Positions 61,007 through 64,000 of a DNA stretch of 64,000 nucleotides are shown here, in pieces (the first letter of the stretch is position 1; the number at the start of each line of letters is the position of its first letter). Below the pieces are notes generated by a model. It made no database searches. It worked only from the letters and a program-made list of their open reading frames with translations, and was not told the DNA's origin. The position numbers and the translations under genes are program-made. Source of the DNA: Natronococcus sp. AD-5 (GTDB taxonomy: Archaea; Halobacteriota; Halobacteria; Halobacteriales; Natrialbaceae); contig NZ_CP132294.1 in the NCBI RefSeq assembly GCF_030734285.1, forward strand, positions 372,001 through 436,000, given 5' to 3'.

Positions 61007-62782
61007 CTACAGGATCGTCCCGTGTTTCTTGTCCGGAAGCTCCTTCTCGACGTCCTCGTAGAACGCGAAGCGCGCCGCGAGTTCGTCGCGGAGCGTACTC
61101 GGCGGGACGATCTCGTCGATGACGACCTCGCTCGCCATCCGGTGGACGTCGATGTCCTCGCGGTACTCCTCGCGGAGTTCCTGCTCCCTGCGCTCGCGTT
61201 CCTCGGGGTCGTCGATCTGCGAGAGCTTGCGGGCGTAGACGGCGTTGATCGCCGCTTCGGGGCCCATGATGGCGATCTCGCCCGACGGCAGCCCGATGAC
61301 GCCCTCGGGGTCGTAGGCGGGACCGCCCATCGCGTAGATCCCCGCGCCGTAGGCCTTGCGGACGACGACCGTCTGTTTCGGTACCGTCGCGGAGGAGGTC
61401 GCGTAGATCATCTTCTTGCCCTGCTCTAAGATGCCCTCCTTCTCGACCTGCGAGCCGGCCATGAAGCCGGGCGTGTCACAGAGGTAGAGCAGCGGAACGT
61501 TGAACGCGTCGGATTTCCAGATGAACTCCGCGGCCTTCTCGGCGGCGTCGGGGAAGATCGCGCCGGCGCGGTGGGCCGGCTGGTTCGCGACGATGCCGAC
61601 GGGACGGCCTTCGATTCGCGCGTACGCCGTGATGATCTCCTCGCCGTAGTCGGGCCGTAACTCGAAGTACGATCCCTCGTCGACGACGCGATCGACGACG
61701 TCCGTCATGTCGTAGCCCCGGTTGGGCTCCCGGGGAACGATCGCGTCGATCCCCTCGGGCGAGTCTGCGGGCGGCTTCGGTTCCCGTCGAGGCGGCTTCT
61801 CGTCGGCGTTGTCCGGCAGGTAGGTGATCAGTTGGGCGACGAGTTCGCGGGCGTGCTCCTCGTCTCGAGCGACCAGATCCGCCGAGCCCGACTCGCGGGC
61901 GTGGACGTCCGGGCCGCCGAGTTCCTGCATGCTGATGTCCTCGCCGGTGACCATCTGTACCATCCGCGGGGAGGCGATGGCCATCGCGGACATCTCCTCG
62001 ACCATGATCGTGAAGTCGGCGAAGACGGGCGTGTACGCCGCGCCGGCGATGCAGGGGCCGTAGAGCACACAGATCTGAGGGACGCGCCCCGAGAGCATCG
62101 AGTGGTTGTAGTAGTACTTCCCGATCCCCTCGCGATTGGCGAAGAAGCCGGTCTGCTGGTCGATCCGACCGCCGGAGGAGTCCATCAGGTAGAACACCGG
62201 CCGGCCGGTCTTCAGCGCCCGCTGTTGCATCCGGAGGAACTTCTCGACGCCCTTGGCGGCCATGCTCCCGCGCTTGACGGTGTAGTCGTTGGCCATGAAG
62301 TGGACGTCCCGCCCCTCGAACTCGGCCGCGCCCGTGATGAGCCCGTCCGCCGGCAGCCGGTCGTCGGTGTCCTCGTCCGCGTTGGCCCCCTTCGGGTGCC
62401 AGTCGTCGAAGGCCGCGAACTTGCCGTCCTCGAAGAGGAGAGCGTCGTTCTCGCCGCCGAACCAGAGGTCGAGTCGATCGCGGACGAATAGCTTTCCTTC
62501 CTCCGGCAGCTGCTCTTTGTACTTCTGTGGGCCGCCCTCGAGAATGTCCTCGATCTCCTCCCGCAGCAACGCCTCGCGTTCGGTCGGCCCGAGCGCCTCG
62601 CTCCCGTCGTCATCGCGTGCCGAGGGCGCGTCCTCCGGCGCGGGGTCGGCCTCGTGCGTCGCGGTCGGTTCGTCGGCGTCGCCGACGTACACTTCGACGG
62701 CAGCACCGACGTGTTCGGCCAGCGCGGCCGCGATCGCCGATGCCTCGTCGTCGGACGCCGCTGCAGCGATACGAACTTTCAT
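61007..62782 (-). CDS. Acyl-CoA carboxylase carboxyltransferase subunit with N-terminal extension
   Basis: A 591-residue carboxyltransferase (propionyl/acetyl-CoA carboxylase beta type). The crotonase-fold halves carry AAFDDWHPKGANADED, FYLMDSSGGRIDQQTGFFANREG, GPCIAGAAYTPVFAD (acyl-CoA site) and later GIVANQPAHRAGAIFPDAAEKAAEFIWKSDAF and LYLCDTPGFMAGSQVEKEG (biotin/acyl site). About 70 N-terminal residues (MKVRIAAAASDDEASAIAAALAEHVGAAVEV ...) precede the usual start and look like a separate small regulatory module. TTTTAGC about 25 nt upstream suits the ATG at 62782. The partner biotin-carboxylase/BCCP subunit is not in the window. Confidence 0.9.
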   Translation of the reverse strand: MKVRIAAAASDDEASAIAAALAEHVGAAVEVYVGDADEPTATHEADPAPEDAPSARDDDGSEALGPTEREALLREEIEDILEGGPQKYKEQLPEEGKLFVRDRLDLWFGGENDALLFEDGKFAAFDDWHPKGANADEDTDDRLPADGLITGAAEFEGRDVHFMANDYTVKRGSMAAKGVEKFLRMQQRALKTGRPVFYLMDSSGGRIDQQTGFFANREGIGKYYYNHSMLSGRVPQICVLYGPCIAGAAYTPVFADFTIMVEEMSAMAIASPRMVQMVTGEDISMQELGGPDVHARESGSADLVARDEEHARELVAQLITYLPDNADEKPPRREPKPPADSPEGIDAIVPREPNRGYDMTDVVDRVVDEGSYFELRPDYGEEIITAYARIEGRPVGIVANQPAHRAGAIFPDAAEKAAEFIWKSDAFNVPLLYLCDTPGFMAGSQVEKEGILEQGKKMIYATSSATVPKQTVVVRKAYGAGIYAMGGPAYDPEGVIGLPSGEIAIMGPEAAINAVYARKLSQIDDPEERERREQELREEYREDIDVHRMASEVVIDEIVPPSTLRDELAARFAFYEDVEKELPDKKHGTIL

Positions 62783-63033
62783 GACAAATGTTGCGATGGG
62801 GGGCGCTAAAATCGTTTTCCCTCGCCGTCGGCGGATTCGGGACGACGGGTCGTCACGCTCACCGGTCGTTTCGGCCGCCGTGCTCGGGAGCGAGCAGCAC
62901 CTGCAGGCACAACTGGTATCCTCAAATTCGGCTAGTTTTGCAGTAGCAACCGACTCTCCGGGTGTACGTGAAGATTAGCTATGACGGCCCGGAGGGAACG
63001 CCGAACGAGAGCTGCCCCACCAGTCTCGCAGAT

Positions 63034-64000
63034 ATGCCTGGAGTGAAGACAGAACGTCTCGTCCACCGTCTCGCAACGATTCGCGACCGGTTGGACGGTG
63101 AGATGGACCGTCGCGAATTCGTTCGTACCCTCGTCACCGGCGGGTACGCAGTCGGGATGGCCCACCTGCTCGGCGTCGACGACTTCCTCGCGGCCGACGA
63201 CGGCGAGGTTCCCGTCGTCACCGCGCTGGTCCGGTCGGATCCGGACGACCCCTGGTCGCTCGAGGAGCGAACGCGGTCCGTTCCCGCCGAATGGTACGCC
63301 GCGGTCGAGAAGGCGGTCGAACTGAACGACCGCCTCTCCCGGGCCGCGTTTACGGGGTACCTCGGCAGCGCGGTCGTCCCCGGTACGTACGACTCCGGGA
63401 GTGCAACGGTCTCGGTCGGCGTCTCGCGGGACGTGGGCTCGGTTCGAGACGCGATCGGCGACCTCGCGGAGGGGGTCTCGCTGGACGTGCAAACGATCGT
63501 CGACGTCGAGGAGGTCGAGGACGGCGCCGACTTCTACCAGCCGCGGATGGTCGAGTCGCTCTCCGACGATCGGATCCCGGCCGGGGTCGCCTGCGAGACC
63601 CCCACGAGTCTGGCGACGCTCGGTCCCGCGTTGTTCCACCCGGACGACCGACAGCAGTACTTCGTGACGGCCGAACACGCCTTCGAGGACGGGACCGACG
63701 CCGACGCCCCGCTCTCGCTGCCGCTCTCGATGGACAATCCCGTCGAACTGGGAGCGGTTGCGTATAATCATCCGATCGAGGACATCGTCGCCGTCCAGCC
63801 CGACGGGGACCTCGTCCCGTCGACGTGGATAGACGCGCCGGAACCGGTTCGGGTTCGCGGCCAGTTCACCCGCTGGGGACTCGCCGACCTCATCGCTCGG
63901 GACGAGCGACTCGAGAAGGTCGGTGCCCTGACCGGCCACACGACCGGCCGGGTCCAGGGCTTCGACGCGGTGACCTGCTTCACCGACGAGTTCTGTCGCC
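63034..64000 (+). CDS. Trypsin-like serine protease-family protein with Tat-like signal (3' end outside window)
   Basis: At least 322 residues, cut by the window end. MDRREFVRTLVTGGYAVGM (residues about 24-42) has a twin-arginine plus hydrophobic stretch, suggesting Tat export. The domain resembles chymotrypsin/alpha-lytic folds: FVTAEHAF (His215 in the place of TAAHC), EDIVAVQPDG (Asp250) and GALTGHTTGRVQGF, with TCFTDEFC just before the expected GDSG serine, which would lie beyond the window. The start is the ATG at 63034. Whether the Ser is present cannot be seen. Confidence 0.72.
   Translation, partial: MPGVKTERLVHRLATIRDRLDGEMDRREFVRTLVTGGYAVGMAHLLGVDDFLAADDGEVPVVTALVRSDPDDPWSLEERTRSVPAEWYAAVEKAVELNDRLSRAAFTGYLGSAVVPGTYDSGSATVSVGVSRDVGSVRDAIGDLAEGVSLDVQTIVDVEEVEDGADFYQPRMVESLSDDRIPAGVACETPTSLATLGPALFHPDDRQQYFVTAEHAFEDGTDADAPLSLPLSMDNPVELGAVAYNHPIEDIVAVQPDGDLVPSTWIDAPEPVRVRGQFTRWGLADLIARDERLEKVGALTGHTTGRVQGFDAVTCFTDEFCR

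Noticed and set aside
1-64000. Search for CRISPR repeats, toxin-antitoxin pairs, restriction or defence islands, integrases and transposases
   Set aside because: No regular short repeat array and no nuclease, methylase, integrase or transposase motifs were seen; small wHTH proteins alone are not sufficient evidence.

Overview
The window is 64 kb of a haloarchaeal chromosome, most likely from a Natrialbales-type genus (Natrinema, Haloterrigena or Natronococcus-like). The support is very high GC, strongly acidic proteins, TATA-like boxes about 25-30 nt upstream of many start codons with no leader (for example 8098-8103 and 44795-44801), archaeosine (queDEC) genes, bacterio-opsin-activator-type HTH regulators, a KorAB 2-oxoacid:ferredoxin oxidoreductase, and Tat-type lipoprotein signals. 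No rRNA, intact tRNA, transposase, CRISPR or restriction system is visible. The names are my reading of motifs and family resemblance; no search was run.

Layout. 1-10 kb: the 3' part of a TctA tripartite tricarboxylate carrier, a Bat-like regulator, an APS/PAPS-reductase-like protein, an FAD oxidoreductase, a Tat-exported protein, an M24 peptidase, an HTH/membrane-protein pair and a carbamoyltransferase. 10-16 kb: aroA and aroC of the shikimate pathway with a GNAT protein, a phosphodiesterase-like protein and a lipoprotein between them. 16-24 kb: a central-metabolism block with a TPP-dependent E1 alpha/beta operon plus an AcoX-like protein, a convergent E2 protein fused to an OsmC domain, and divergent korAB. 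24-32 kb: small regulators and membrane proteins, HAD hydrolase, NosL-like lipoprotein, EamA transporter, beta-keto acid cleavage enzyme, VOC dioxygenase-like protein and iron-type alcohol dehydrogenase. 32.6-34.7 kb: queDEC. 35-40.5 kb: a CinA-type protein, NAD-kinase-like protein, AbrB-PhoU regulator, small proteins and a nitrilase-family amidase. 40.7-46.3 kb: an aldehyde dehydrogenase, a dead proline dehydrogenase tail, a Bat-like regulator, a creatinase-like M24 protein and a sodium:solute symporter; the last two are noticeably richer in AT. 46-51 kb: envelope and signalling proteins and an acyl-CoA dehydrogenase. 51-59 kb: two glutamate dehydrogenase paralogues around a CitE-type CoA lyase, a semialdehyde dehydrogenase, an erythromycin-esterase-like protein and a MaoC hydratase. 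59-64 kb: paired PH-domain membrane proteins, an acyl-CoA carboxyltransferase, and a trypsin-like protein cut by the window end.

How it works together. The core theme is oxidation of 2-oxoacids, amino acids and CoA thioesters: KorAB and the E1/E2 complex (no E3 is present here), glutamate dehydrogenases, aldehyde dehydrogenases, CitE/MaoC, acyl-CoA dehydrogenase and carboxylase. Biosynthesis is represented by aroA, aroC and queDEC.

The most unusual items are: the E2-OsmC fusion with two tandem subunit-binding domains; a 63-bp in-frame insertion between 9-bp direct repeats at the end of the E1 alpha gene; two decayed genes (proline dehydrogenase tail, Tat-lipoprotein); a 169-bp element with perfect 22-bp inverted ends between the CitE and second GDH genes; a perfect 16-bp palindrome between the TATA box and start of queD; and two small genes (43 and 41 codons) that are easy to miss.
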